Source: Erysipelothrix amsterdamensis (lineage in GTDB: Bacteria > Bacillota_I > Bacilli_A > Erysipelotrichales > Erysipelotrichaceae). Taken from it: a stretch of 64,000 nucleotides of DNA. Shown here piece after piece: positions 47,033 to 55,063 of this stretch. The notes beneath the pieces are model-generated. The model had not been told where the DNA came from, searched no databases, and saw only the letters and a program-made list of their open reading frames with translations. The translations under genes and the position numbers were made by a program. Numbering within the stretch: position 1 is the stretch's first letter; each line of letters begins with the position of its first letter. The stretch is from positions 1,302,001-1,366,000 of the forward strand of contig NZ_OW659496.1 of assembly GCF_940143175.1 (NCBI RefSeq). The letters run 5' to 3'.

Positions 47033-47789
47033 TAGCGGAATCGCCTCCAAGTAAGGTTACAACGTCAATAATCTTATCAAAAAATTCTTTACGACTATCA
47101 TTTCCTCGTACCAATTCATTAAAGATTTTTCCGTCTTTGATGAAAAGAATGCGTTTCGCATAACTTGCACTGAAGGCATCATGGGTTACCATCATGATTG
47201 TTGCTTGTTCTTGTTCGTTTAATTCTTGAAGTTTCTCAAGCAACATACGACTTGATTTTGAGTCTAATGCTCCTGTCGGTTCATCCGCTAAAACAAGACT
47301 TGGGTTAGTGATTAATGCACGGGCCGAAGCGACACGTTGTTGTTGTCCACCTGACATTTGATATGGAAATTTTTGAAGAACCTCTTCGATATCCAAAAGA
47401 CGGGCAACACTTTGAATGCGTTGATCAATTTCTTTATGATTTATATTTTGAATTGTGAGCGCTAAAGCTATATTCTCATATGCAGTCAGTGTATCCAGTA
47501 AATTAAAATCTTGGAAGATAAAACCAAGTTGTTCACGTCGGAATCGTTGTAAGTGATCTTTCTTAAGTTTTGTAATATTTTGACCATTCACACCAATGGT
47601 ACCGCTGGTCACCGAGTCAATTGTGGAAATGCAATTAAGAAGCGTCGTTTTACCAGAACCTGATGGTCCCATAATTCCTACAAACTCCCCTTTTTCAATT
47701 GTGAATGAGACACCATCAAGTGCCTTGGTAATATTTCCTTTTTTACCGTAGTATTTTTCGATATTGTTTACATCTAGTATTGTTGTCAT
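47022..47789 (-). CDS. BceA-like ABC transporter ATPase
   Basis: 255 residues with Walker A GPSGSGKTT, Q-loop FQDFNLLDTLTAYENI, signature MSGGQQQRVASARAL, Walker B LVLADEPTGALD and switch H in MMVTHD. It is of the MacB/LolD type that partners FtsX-like permeases. GGAGG lies 6 nt before the ATG at 47789. It is the only ATPase for three permeases in the locus. Upstream is a promoter with a response-regulator box. Confidence 0.95.
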   Translation of the reverse strand: MTTILDVNNIEKYYGKKGNITKALDGVSFTIEKGEFVGIMGPSGSGKTTLLNCISTIDSVTSGTIGVNGQNITKLKKDHLQRFRREQLGFIFQDFNLLDTLTAYENIALALTIQNINHKEIDQRIQSVARLLDIEEVLQKFPYQMSGGQQQRVASARALITNPSLVLADEPTGALDSKSSRMLLEKLQELNEQEQATIMMVTHDAFSASYAKRILFIKDGKIFNELVRGNDSRKEFFDKIIDVVTLLGGDSANVL

Positions 47790-47807
47790 AAGCAACCTCC
47801 TACAATT

Positions 47808-47836
47808 AGTCTAAAGAATTCTTGATGGTACTACCA
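47808..47836 (-). promoter_or_regulatory. Promoter of the ABC ATPase-permease 1 operon
   Basis: TGGTAG (47831-47836), 17-nt spacer, TAGACT (47808-47813) on the minus strand. A palindrome ATGGTA-C-TACCAT (47825-47837) overlaps the -35. Confidence 0.6.
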
Positions 47837-47857
47837 TTCATTATCATTACAGTTTTA

Positions 47858-47871
47858 TGACATTATTGTCA
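47858..47871 (-). promoter_or_regulatory. Bce-type response-regulator binding site 1
   Basis: Perfect inverted repeat TGACA-ATAA-TGTCA, one base off the TNACA-N4-TGTAA consensus, ending 21 nt before the -35. Confidence 0.72.
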
Positions 47872-47898
47872 CTTACTTTTATTATAGTGTATTTGGAC

Positions 47899-47922
47899 AA
47901 AAAAAACCTCGATCTCGAGGTT
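47899..47922 (-). terminator. Terminator of the RR-HK operon
   Basis: 8-bp stem AACCTCGA/TCGAGGTT (47905-47912 with 47915-47922) with a run of U following on the minus strand. Confidence 0.88.
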
Positions 47923-48925
47923 ACTTAAACATCATTTGTGATTTTGGAAATACAAAGGTTACACAGGTTCCCTCATGACTCTCAATTTTAACGTCCAAAT
48001 TGAGTTTACGGCTTAAGGTTTTCACAAGATACAAGCCCATACCTGTCGCTTGTTTATTTTGACGTCCACGCTCACCAGTAAACCCGCGCTCAAAGACACG
48101 TTCTAAATCTCCTACAGGTATTCCTGGACCATTATCACAGATTATAAGTGATATTGAATGTTCTTGGATTGAAGTTGTAACATGAACAATGCCTTCGCCC
48201 TCATCCACATACTTTAAGGAATTAGAAAGCACTTGTTTTATCATAAACTCAAGCCACTTCGGATCACTATAAACATTTGCTTCGGTTACATCCAATTCAA
48301 TTTGTATCTTTCGTTGAATAAAAATGGGTGCGAGTTCTTTAATCACATTACGAATGTGTGTATTTAAATTGAGCGCTTGAATCATATAATCTTTTTCAAG
48401 TGAACTTGATCGTGCATAAAAGAGCACCTGTTCAAGGTAATTTTCAACATGACTCATTTCACGCATCAACAAATTCATCTCCGCACTTGAATGGTTCGAA
48501 GCAATTAACTTTGCACCGGCCAAGGGCGTTTTAACTTCATGGATCCAAAGTTCAATATATTCTTTGTAGTCTTCTTGACGACGCTTATAATCACTGACAC
48601 GATCAGCCATCGACTTATTCACTTCTTCCATCACTTCAATCCAAAGCGTCGCGTCCAAAAAACAACCCTCAGGAATCATTTCCGTCAAAAGATACTTTTG
48701 GTCCAAACCTTCCAAATTCATCAACAGTTCATCATAAAATCGTTTTCGGCGTGAAAACTCTACCACCAATACCACAACCAACACCAAGCCCAGTAGAAAC
48801 ATAACAATCCCAACAATTTCATGTTGAACACCCACTGCTGTTAGGAAAAACAAAACAACCACTTCCAAAACCCCAACAAGAATCAGAAGATATGCTTTAT
48901 CCGCCAAAAAATCTTTAGTTTTCAT
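47921..48925 (-). CDS. BceS-like intramembrane-sensing histidine kinase
   Basis: 334 residues. Two closely spaced membrane helices (about 12-31 and 36-56) with almost no external loop, then an H-box ELWIHEVKTPLAGAKL (H129) and an ATPase domain with KQVLSNSLKYVDEG, ICDNGPGIP and TGMGLYLVKTLSRKL. Kinases of this type do not sense ligand themselves but read the state of the BceAB transporter. The ATG at 48925 overlaps the regulator gene by 11 nt. Confidence 0.94.
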   Translation of the reverse strand: MKTKDFLADKAYLLILVGVLEVVVLFFLTAVGVQHEIVGIVMFLLGLVLVVVLVVEFSRRKRFYDELLMNLEGLDQKYLLTEMIPEGCFLDATLWIEVMEEVNKSMADRVSDYKRRQEDYKEYIELWIHEVKTPLAGAKLIASNHSSAEMNLLMREMSHVENYLEQVLFYARSSSLEKDYMIQALNLNTHIRNVIKELAPIFIQRKIQIELDVTEANVYSDPKWLEFMIKQVLSNSLKYVDEGEGIVHVTTSIQEHSISLIICDNGPGIPVGDLERVFERGFTGERGRQNKQATGMGLYLVKTLSRKLNLDVKIESHEGTCVTFVFPKSQMMFK

Positions 48926-49589
48926 GAATTGTATATCCCATCCCACGCTTTGTCTCGATAAAGTCCACAATTCCAATTTCCTCAAGTTTCTTGCGTAATC
49001 GATTAATATTTACTGTCAAGGTATTATCATCCACAAACCAATCCGTATTCCATAGGTACTGCATTAGATCTTGACGTGAAACAATACTCCCCTTATTCGC
49101 AATCAAATATGAAAGAATTCGTAATTCATTTTTCGTAAGTTCTTGTTCTTGTCCCATATAGCGTACCATTCCACGGGGTGTATCCAACTCTACACCCCTA
49201 AGCACAGTTACTGCGTTATCATTTTTTTCATAAGCACGTCGTAAAACAGATTGTAATCGTGCCAATAGGATTTGTAAATTATATGGTTTGGTAATAAAAT
49301 CGTCCGCTCCTAAGTTCATCGACATAAGTTCATCCATCGTACTGTTTCGACTTGTTACGACAATAATCGGAACGGCACTGATTTTACGGATTTCTTTTGC
49401 AAGATAGTGACCTTCAACTTTTGGAAGTGATAAATCCAAAAGCACACAATCAGCCACCTCTTGTTTAAACGTTTCCATAACGTTTTTAAAATCAGTAATG
49501 AGGGTTGTCTCATATCCGTTCTTTTTTAAGAAACTGCTCAATTCATTACGAATCGTATCGTTATCTTCAATGATCATGATTTTATACAT
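48915..49589 (-). CDS. BceR-like OmpR-family response regulator
   Basis: 224 residues. The receiver domain has MIIEDN, phospho-acceptor D52 in VLLDLSLPKVEG, and K in TKPYNLQILLARL. A winged-helix domain follows (ELTKNELRILSYL, TVNINRLRKKLEE). GGAGG precedes the ATG at 49589. The two TGACA-N4-TGTMA boxes in this locus are its likely targets. Confidence 0.95.
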   Translation of the reverse strand: MYKIMIIEDNDTIRNELSSFLKKNGYETTLITDFKNVMETFKQEVADCVLLDLSLPKVEGHYLAKEIRKISAVPIIVVTSRNSTMDELMSMNLGADDFITKPYNLQILLARLQSVLRRAYEKNDNAVTVLRGVELDTPRGMVRYMGQEQELTKNELRILSYLIANKGSIVSRQDLMQYLWNTDWFVDDNTLTVNINRLRKKLEEIGIVDFIETKRGMGYTIHEN

Positions 49590-49664
49590 ACACTGCCTCC
49601 AATTAAATCTATTATACACGAATCTTGTTTAAGGTTTTCTTAATTTGAACTTCTCCACTCATGG

Positions 49665-49670
49665 TATAAT
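49665..49670 (+). promoter_or_regulatory. -10 element of the CorA-like gene
   Basis: TATAAT about 20 nt before the ATG at 49692, with AGGAGG between. No good -35. Confidence 0.5.
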
Positions 49671-49691
49671 ACACATAAAGGAGGATTCACC

Positions 49692-50483
49692 ATGAATCTT
49701 ATAATCTATCAAGACGCTCACACACTTTCGCTCCCTGAATACATCCGTCAATCCTTAACGGATAAAGCAGAGCTTGCACATATACGACTCCTTAATGGTA
49801 ATTTCTATATTATTCTTAACTATCCCAGTTCACCCGAGAACATTCAACCCATCTGTATTGAACAAATCGGTTTGGACTTTAATCTCTATTGTCATGAGTC
49901 CGTCTCTTTTTCGTCGGATGTTCGAAATACTTCCTTAACGGACCTTCTCTTGCATACGCTTAAAAACTACGAAGTCATGGTCCAAGTTATTAACGCCAAA
50001 CTTTCTGAATATGAAGAGTCGATGGAGAATCTTGTTACGAAAGCAAACATTAAAGCACTTTTTAGCTTAAGTCGTAAGTTAATCCGATATCAAACAGCGA
50101 TTAATGCTATTGGTGATGTTACTAACTATATCGTCGAAGCAAAACCCGAAGCCCTTTGGCTATCTGAACTTTCTTCTGAATACACAAACATCCGAATTGA
50201 AGTCAATCAATTAGTTCAAAATATCGAGATGTATCAACAAATTATTAACTCTATTGTTGATGTATCGGAATCACTTTTTTCAAATCGTTTAAATAAAATT
50301 ATGCAAACACTCACATCAATTACGCTTGTACTCTCAGTACCAACATTCATCACAAGTTTTTATGGCATGAACATCGACTTACCATTTCAAGATCACCCGC
50401 ATGCTCTATTAATTGTTTTTATGTTTAGTTTTTTCTTAACTCTTGGGGTAGTCATATTCCTGCGTAAAAAAGACTACTTCTAA
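49692..50483 (+). CDS. CorA-family divalent cation channel
   Basis: 263 residues, shorter than classical CorA (about 315). A soluble N-terminal part with long helices is followed by two C-terminal membrane segments. The first is capped by the signature FYGMN (about residues 224-228), the magnesium-selecting motif. It likely imports Mg2+ (or Co2+/Ni2+). Its stop overlaps the stop of the convergent repressor gene by 4 nt, with no terminator hairpin between. Confidence 0.9.
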   Translation: MNLIIYQDAHTLSLPEYIRQSLTDKAELAHIRLLNGNFYIILNYPSSPENIQPICIEQIGLDFNLYCHESVSFSSDVRNTSLTDLLLHTLKNYEVMVQVINAKLSEYEESMENLVTKANIKALFSLSRKLIRYQTAINAIGDVTNYIVEAKPEALWLSELSSEYTNIRIEVNQLVQNIEMYQQIINSIVDVSESLFSNRLNKIMQTLTSITLVLSVPTFITSFYGMNIDLPFQDHPHALLIVFMFSFFLTLGVVIFLRKKDYF

Positions 50484-51067
50484 AAATCGACACGAACATT
50501 TAAGACTTTCCCAATCACTTCTACCGGCAACATCAACACTTCTTCTGCATTGTAATATTGCGTGGGATAGTCCGGGTTGGTTGCCTCAAGTATCATCAAA
50601 TCATCTTTTAAAATAACACGCTTGACCGTCACTTCATCGCCTTGAATTAAAACAACAGCGATGTCACCCGAGACGATGTCTTGCGTTTTTTTTATGAAAA
50701 TCAAATCACCCTCATAAATACGCGATCCCGTCATGGAATCACCCACAACCTTCAAAAAATAATCCCCTTGATCATACTCCCGTTTTGAAACTTCTTCATA
50801 AGCAATAATATCTTGATGGGCTAATAAGTCATACCCTGCTCTTACAACACCGAGAACGGGTTTAAAAAAATGATAAACCAAATAATCCGGAACATTGATT
50901 TTAAATAAATCTGACAAGCGTTCTTGCTTCTCTAAAGATATCTTTTTTATAATTCCTGCTTCCCACCGAGACACCGTCGATTTACTTACACCTACTGCAT
51001 CCCCCACTTCTTCTAACGATAATTCATGCCGTGCTCTAAAAATCGAAACCAATTCTTGTAATGTCAT
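50480..51067 (-). CDS. LexA-like repressor: HTH plus S24 self-cleaving peptidase domain
   Basis: 195 residues. N-terminal XRE helix-turn-helix (LSLEEVGDAVGVSKSTVSRWEAG, about 17-38) and C-terminal S24 domain. The probable cleavage bond A77-G78 in VVRAGYD, nucleophile S111 in VVGDSMTG and general-base K149 in VTVKRV are all visible. Such proteins (HdiR and CI class) cleave themselves when RecA is active on damaged DNA. It is divergent from dinB, so it likely represses that gene. The ATG at 51067 follows GAGGTGAG. Confidence 0.9.
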   Translation of the reverse strand: MTLQELVSIFRARHELSLEEVGDAVGVSKSTVSRWEAGIIKKISLEKQERLSDLFKINVPDYLVYHFFKPVLGVVRAGYDLLAHQDIIAYEEVSKREYDQGDYFLKVVGDSMTGSRIYEGDLIFIKKTQDIVSGDIAVVLIQGDEVTVKRVILKDDLMILEATNPDYPTQYYNAEEVLMLPVEVIGKVLNVRVDF

Positions 51068-51090
51068 AATCTCACCTCTTAACGTTATTA

Positions 51091-51136
51091 TACGCAAAAT
51101 GCAATCGCCAAACAACACGAGTGTTATTGTTGCGTA
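51091..51136. promoter_or_regulatory. Candidate operator between the S24 repressor and dinB
   Basis: Outer inverted repeat TACGCAA (51091-51097) / TTGCGTA (51130-51136) encloses AACAC-GA-GTGTT (51114-51125). Placed between divergent genes, it is a good binding region for the repressor. Confidence 0.55.
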
Positions 51137-51142
51137 GTTCGA

Positions 51143-51171
51143 TTGATTTACACAATATTTTAACTTATACT
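51143..51171 (+). promoter_or_regulatory. Promoter of dinB
   Basis: TTGATT (51143-51148), 17-nt spacer, TATACT (51166-51171), 20 nt before the ATG. Confidence 0.7.
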
Positions 51172-51191
51172 GAGTCTATTGAGGTGATTTT

Positions 51192-52412
51192 ATGAAACAA
51201 CGCTATATTCTACATTGTGATATTGACTACTGTTTTGCGCAAATTGAAATTATGAAAAACCCTTCCTTAGCCGATGTTCCAATGTGTGTTGGTGGTGATG
51301 AATCAAAACGACACGGTATCGTCCTAGCACGAAATCCGATAGCAAAGGCCAAGGGTGTGAAAACCGCAGAGACCTTAAATGAAGCTCGACGAAAATGTCC
51401 CGGTCTTGTGATTGTCCCTCCTTCATTTGATGACTACCTAACGATAAGTAATCAAGTTAAAGACATTTATCGCGAATATACGGATAAAGTTGAATCGTTT
51501 GGAATTGATGAAGCATGGGTTGATATTTCAGACTCTTTATTACTCTTTGGAAAACCGGGGGATATCGCCACCGAAATCCGCAAACGAATTAAAACAGAAA
51601 TTGGTTTAACCGTCTCAATCGGTATGAGTTTTAATAAGATATTTGCGAAACTTGGATCCGATTTGAATAAACCTGATGGGCTAACGATTCTTATGGAATC
51701 TCATGTGAAATCGATGATTTGGCCGCTTCCCGTCCAAGATTTACTCTACGTTGGTCCTAGCACCCAAAAGAGTTTAAATAAAATGGGCATTCGCACCATT
51801 GGTGATCTTGCATGTGCGGATGAAAATCAGTTACACACTCATATTGGCAAAATGGGGAGTTTACTAAAGTCTTTTGCGAATGGTGATGATACTTCAGAGG
51901 TGAATCCACACACCGACCCTGCCAAATCAGTCGGTAATGGCATGACCACCCCGCAAGACCTTGTCTCAATCGAAGAAGTCCGACGCGTTTTATTTGTACT
52001 TGCGGAGTCTGTTTCAAGCCGGTGTCGTAACATTGAGAAAAAGGGAAGTGTCTTACGAATATGCATTCGTAATAACCAGCTTGAAACCCTATCAAGACAA
52101 AAGAAACTCAATCAACCTACTAATACGGTCGATCAAATTGTGAATGAATCGCTTTTCCTCATCGAACGCTATTGGGACCAAAAACAGCCTTTACGCAGTA
52201 TCACCATTACACTTAGTGATCTCGTTTCCACCACCCAACCCATTCAACTATCTCTCTTTGATGAACCAGTATCCGCAATTGATGAAACCTTAGACAGCAT
52301 TCGAGATCGCTTTGGACATCATGCCATCAAACGAGCCAATGTCCTGCTTCAAAAAAACCTCGAGAAACGAAACCCCAAAGCTCATATCACCAGTTTTGGT
52401 CATAACCAATAA
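51192..52412 (+). CDS. dinB: DNA polymerase IV (Y-family, DinB)
   Basis: 406 residues. Catalytic acids are D10 in LHCDIDYCFAQIE and D106-E107 in SFGIDEAWVDIS. Helix-hairpin-helix and little-finger domains follow, with a beta-clamp binding motif QLSLF (about 351-355). It copies past damaged bases without proofreading. Divergent from an S24 repressor, so probably damage-inducible. The stop codon abuts the left arm of a terminator split by the IS. Confidence 0.95.
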   Translation: MKQRYILHCDIDYCFAQIEIMKNPSLADVPMCVGGDESKRHGIVLARNPIAKAKGVKTAETLNEARRKCPGLVIVPPSFDDYLTISNQVKDIYREYTDKVESFGIDEAWVDISDSLLLFGKPGDIATEIRKRIKTEIGLTVSIGMSFNKIFAKLGSDLNKPDGLTILMESHVKSMIWPLPVQDLLYVGPSTQKSLNKMGIRTIGDLACADENQLHTHIGKMGSLLKSFANGDDTSEVNPHTDPAKSVGNGMTTPQDLVSIEEVRRVLFVLAESVSSRCRNIEKKGSVLRICIRNNQLETLSRQKKLNQPTNTVDQIVNESLFLIERYWDQKQPLRSITITLSDLVSTTQPIQLSLFDEPVSAIDETLDSIRDRFGHHAIKRANVLLQKNLEKRNPKAHITSFGHNQ

Positions 52413-52512
52413 AAAACACCTCATCTGGAACTGACCTAGTTCCGTGGGACTAAAGAAAAAAACCTCTTGTATGAGAATTATTGTAAAATAGTTCAATATA
52501 GGAGGTTTTTAT

Positions 52513-52830
52513 ATGGGAACACGAACTATGCATAGCTATGAGACAAAGATGAAAGTTATAGAAATGAAATTGGCAGGCTACTCAAGCAGGTTTATTCAGA
52601 CTGAACTTGGAATAAAAAATGTAACACAAGTCAAAACATGGTGGAGATGGTATCGAAATGGTGAACACTATCGATTTTCTCAACCGGTAGGCAAGCAATA
52701 TACTTTTGGAAAAGGGCCTGAAGGAGACACGGTCGAAGAAACACAAAGACTTAGAATTAAATCTTTGGAGCAACAAATTGAACTATTAAAAAAGTATTTG
52801 GAAAGAGAAAGGATGTGGTTCCTGAAATAA
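52513..52830 (+). CDS. IS3-family transposase OrfA
   Basis: 105 residues. A helix-turn-helix domain for binding the terminal repeats (KMKVIEMKLAGYSSRFIQTEL, about 13-33) is followed by a leucine-rich coiled coil (RLRIKSLEQQIELLKKYLE). Near the end is a slippery heptamer A-AAA-AAG (52788-52794) in the correct phase for a -1 frameshift, which would fuse it to OrfB. Confidence 0.92.
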   Translation: MGTRTMHSYETKMKVIEMKLAGYSSRFIQTELGIKNVTQVKTWWRWYRNGEHYRFSQPVGKQYTFGKGPEGDTVEETQRLRIKSLEQQIELLKKYLERERMWFLK

Positions 52831-53666
52831 TCATCAAGCTCGTTGAAGAGTATCGCAACACTGTATCTATTAAAGATATCTTGAATCTTTTTGGGGTACC
52901 TAAGTCAACGTATTACCGTTGGACTAAAAAAGAGCAACTAGAGTCTAATAATTATTCTGTCAATGAAGCATTAGTAATTGAACTTTGTAAAGAAAATAAA
53001 TTTCGTTATGGATATCGAAAAATAACTGCATTAATTCGAAAAGAAAGAATTATCAATAAGAACACTGTTCAAAAAATAATGCAGAAACACCAATGTCAAT
53101 GCCGTGTTAAGGTCAAACGGTATAGAAAAAACAAAAATCCGAAGATCATTATGCCCAATATCATTAATCGCGACTTTAAATCACTACGTCCTCTAGAGAA
53201 ATTGGTGACAGATATCACTTACATCCCTTATGGCCATAAGATGCTCTATTTATCAACGATCATGGATTTATATAATGGTGAGATTATTGCGTCTACATTG
53301 AGTGACAGACAAAACCTAGAATGTGTGGTTGATACATTAAATCAACTTCCGGATATCGTTCAGCCATGTATTCTTCATTCTGATCAAGGGAGTGTCTATA
53401 CATCAAAAGAGTATCAACTCAAAGTAAAAAATAAAAGCATTACCATGAGTATGTCCCGTAAGGGGACACCCGCTGATAATGCTCCTATCGAATCGTTTCA
53501 TGCCTCGCTAAAGTGTGAAACATTCGAATTAAACCCAGAACTAAAGGGTTCTACTGAAATTGTATCACAAACTGTGATAAACTATTTAAAATATTACAAT
53601 GAAAATCGAATACAAGAAAAGCTAGGATATCAATCTCCCGTAAATTATCGGTTAACTTCATCCTAA
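52815..53666 (+). CDS. IS3-family transposase OrfB (DDE integrase)
   Basis: 283 residues in the -1 frame relative to OrfA. An HTH_21-like region (FRYGYRKITALIRKE) precedes the rve integrase core with the DDE triad: D in LVTDITYIPYG, D in LHSDQGSVYTS and E in APIESFHASLKCE. The listed GTG start may never be used alone; the active enzyme is normally the OrfAB fusion made by frameshifting. Confidence 0.93.
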   Translation: MVPEIIIKLVEEYRNTVSIKDILNLFGVPKSTYYRWTKKEQLESNNYSVNEALVIELCKENKFRYGYRKITALIRKERIINKNTVQKIMQKHQCQCRVKVKRYRKNKNPKIIMPNIINRDFKSLRPLEKLVTDITYIPYGHKMLYLSTIMDLYNGEIIASTLSDRQNLECVVDTLNQLPDIVQPCILHSDQGSVYTSKEYQLKVKNKSITMSMSRKGTPADNAPIESFHASLKCETFELNPELKGSTEIVSQTVINYLKYYNENRIQEKLGYQSPVNYRLTSS

Positions 53667-53721
53667 CTTGGTTTTTTCTTTAGTCCCACGGAACTAGGTC
53701 AGTTCCTCTCGAAGTGTTTTT

Positions 53722-55059
53722 TTATGATTCTACTGGATGTTCTCGAGGGAAATTCATAACAACCTTAAATACATCGTCATCGACTGACCAAGTTGTTACT
53801 CCACCTAGTTGTTCAATGGTTTTGCGAACAATTTTAGATCCAAGTCCTCGTGACCCTTTATCCGTTGTTTTGGTGCTCTCCAAATCTTCATGATAAATCC
53901 CATCGAAACGATTGGAAATCATGACATCAATCCAATGATCACGAAGTTTCGATTTAACTGTAACGAAACGCTGTTCTTTCGGTAAAAGCAATACTGCTTC
54001 ATATGCATTCTTAAGGAGATTTGTAAAAATGCGCACGATTTCAAGCTCCGTTAATTTAATCGTTTCATCCCAGTAGAGTGTACATTCAAAGGTAATTCCG
54101 TCATTGGTACACGTATTCGCAAATTCCTGCATAATCGCATCCAGTAAACCATAATTCGAATATGTCGGATGAGTCGTTAAACCATCAGACATTTGAACCC
54201 CCATCTCATCTAAAATATGAATTGCCGTTTCATAATCATTTTTTCTTAACAAGGTATTGATAGTTGAGAGTGTATTTTTATAATCATGACGAAACTCACG
54301 AAACGATTGTGTATAAACTTGATACGACTTATAGTGTTTTACCTGCATATCCAATTGTTTTTGAAGCGCGACAGTTTGTTTTTCATATTCTAGTGCTTCA
54401 CACGATCTTACGGAATTTGCTACTACAATTGCAGCGACCCCCATAACCACGATACAAGTAAAGAGATACATAAGCGTGAACCATTGATCATTGGCTGTAT
54501 AACGCCCCCCAAAACTAACAATTGTCAAATAAAAACCCAGGGATAATTTCATAGTCGTCACAAATAAAACTTGATCTGTATTCCGAAATAAAGCCTGAAT
54601 TCGGGATGTCGTAACAGAAAATTTTTGAAGAATTATAAATAAAACAATCACAAAAATACAAGTAGTTTGAAAGCTGATCAAGTCACTCATCTTTCCCGAT
54701 GCAATATAACGAATTGGCATACCTGTAATTAACGAATACATACAAAACACAAAAGCGCGTACAGTATAGAAATAGAATACATGCCGAACACTTGCATATG
54801 CAGCCATTGTCGTTGATATTTTATAAATAATTTTAAAACTAATAAACATAACTAAAAGCATGAAAAGATAGCTGACGTATGCTTCAAAATCAAAGCGTCG
54901 CGAAAAAAGAACTAATATCGAACTTAAAATCATACAAATTGCCAACGAAATATTGCCGTATGATCTCATATCAGCATGGTCTCTCATAAAATATACTGAT
55001 AAGTAAGTGTAAATGTAGTAGGTAATTGTGGAAGTAATCACTAAAAATAAATACAACAT
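53722..55059 (-). CDS. AgrC-type sensor histidine kinase (GHKL)
   Basis: 445 residues. Six hydrophobic segments (within 1-215), a coiled linker, an H-box FREFRHDYKNTLSTINTLL (H258) and a GHKL ATPase with NLLKNAYEAV and GSRGLGSKIVRKTIEQLGG. This is the AgrC/ComD class, which usually senses secreted peptides. No agrB- or agrD-like gene is next to it. GGGAG lies 7 nt before the ATG. Confidence 0.9.
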   Translation of the reverse strand: MLYLFLVITSTITYYIYTYLSVYFMRDHADMRSYGNISLAICMILSSILVLFSRRFDFEAYVSYLFMLLVMFISFKIIYKISTTMAAYASVRHVFYFYTVRAFVFCMYSLITGMPIRYIASGKMSDLISFQTTCIFVIVLFIILQKFSVTTSRIQALFRNTDQVLFVTTMKLSLGFYLTIVSFGGRYTANDQWFTLMYLFTCIVVMGVAAIVVANSVRSCEALEYEKQTVALQKQLDMQVKHYKSYQVYTQSFREFRHDYKNTLSTINTLLRKNDYETAIHILDEMGVQMSDGLTTHPTYSNYGLLDAIMQEFANTCTNDGITFECTLYWDETIKLTELEIVRIFTNLLKNAYEAVLLLPKEQRFVTVKSKLRDHWIDVMISNRFDGIYHEDLESTKTTDKGSRGLGSKIVRKTIEQLGGVTTWSVDDDVFKVVMNFPREHPVES

Positions 55060-55063
55060 CTCT

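Larger units (their letters stand above)
52427..53706 (+). mobile_element. IS3-family insertion sequence (IS150-like), complete
   Basis: About 1,280 bp. Terminal inverted repeats of about 37 bp (52427-52464 and 53670-53706), differing only by one A in an A-run. They begin GGAACTGACC. A 3-bp direct repeat TCT flanks the element (52424-52426 and 53707-53709). It carries overlapping orfA and orfB. Both frames are open, so the element looks active or recently active. Confidence 0.93.
52411..53722. terminator. Bidirectional terminator split by the IS element
   Basis: The left arm (52411-52422) and right arm (53711-53722) are complementary except for one position and originally formed a hairpin with a 5-nt loop between dinB and the convergent kinase gene. 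The IS lies in the loop. Confidence 0.75.

Noticed and set aside
51757-52111. Minus-strand frames inside dinB
   Set aside because: Antisense shadows; dinB motifs are intact on the plus strand.
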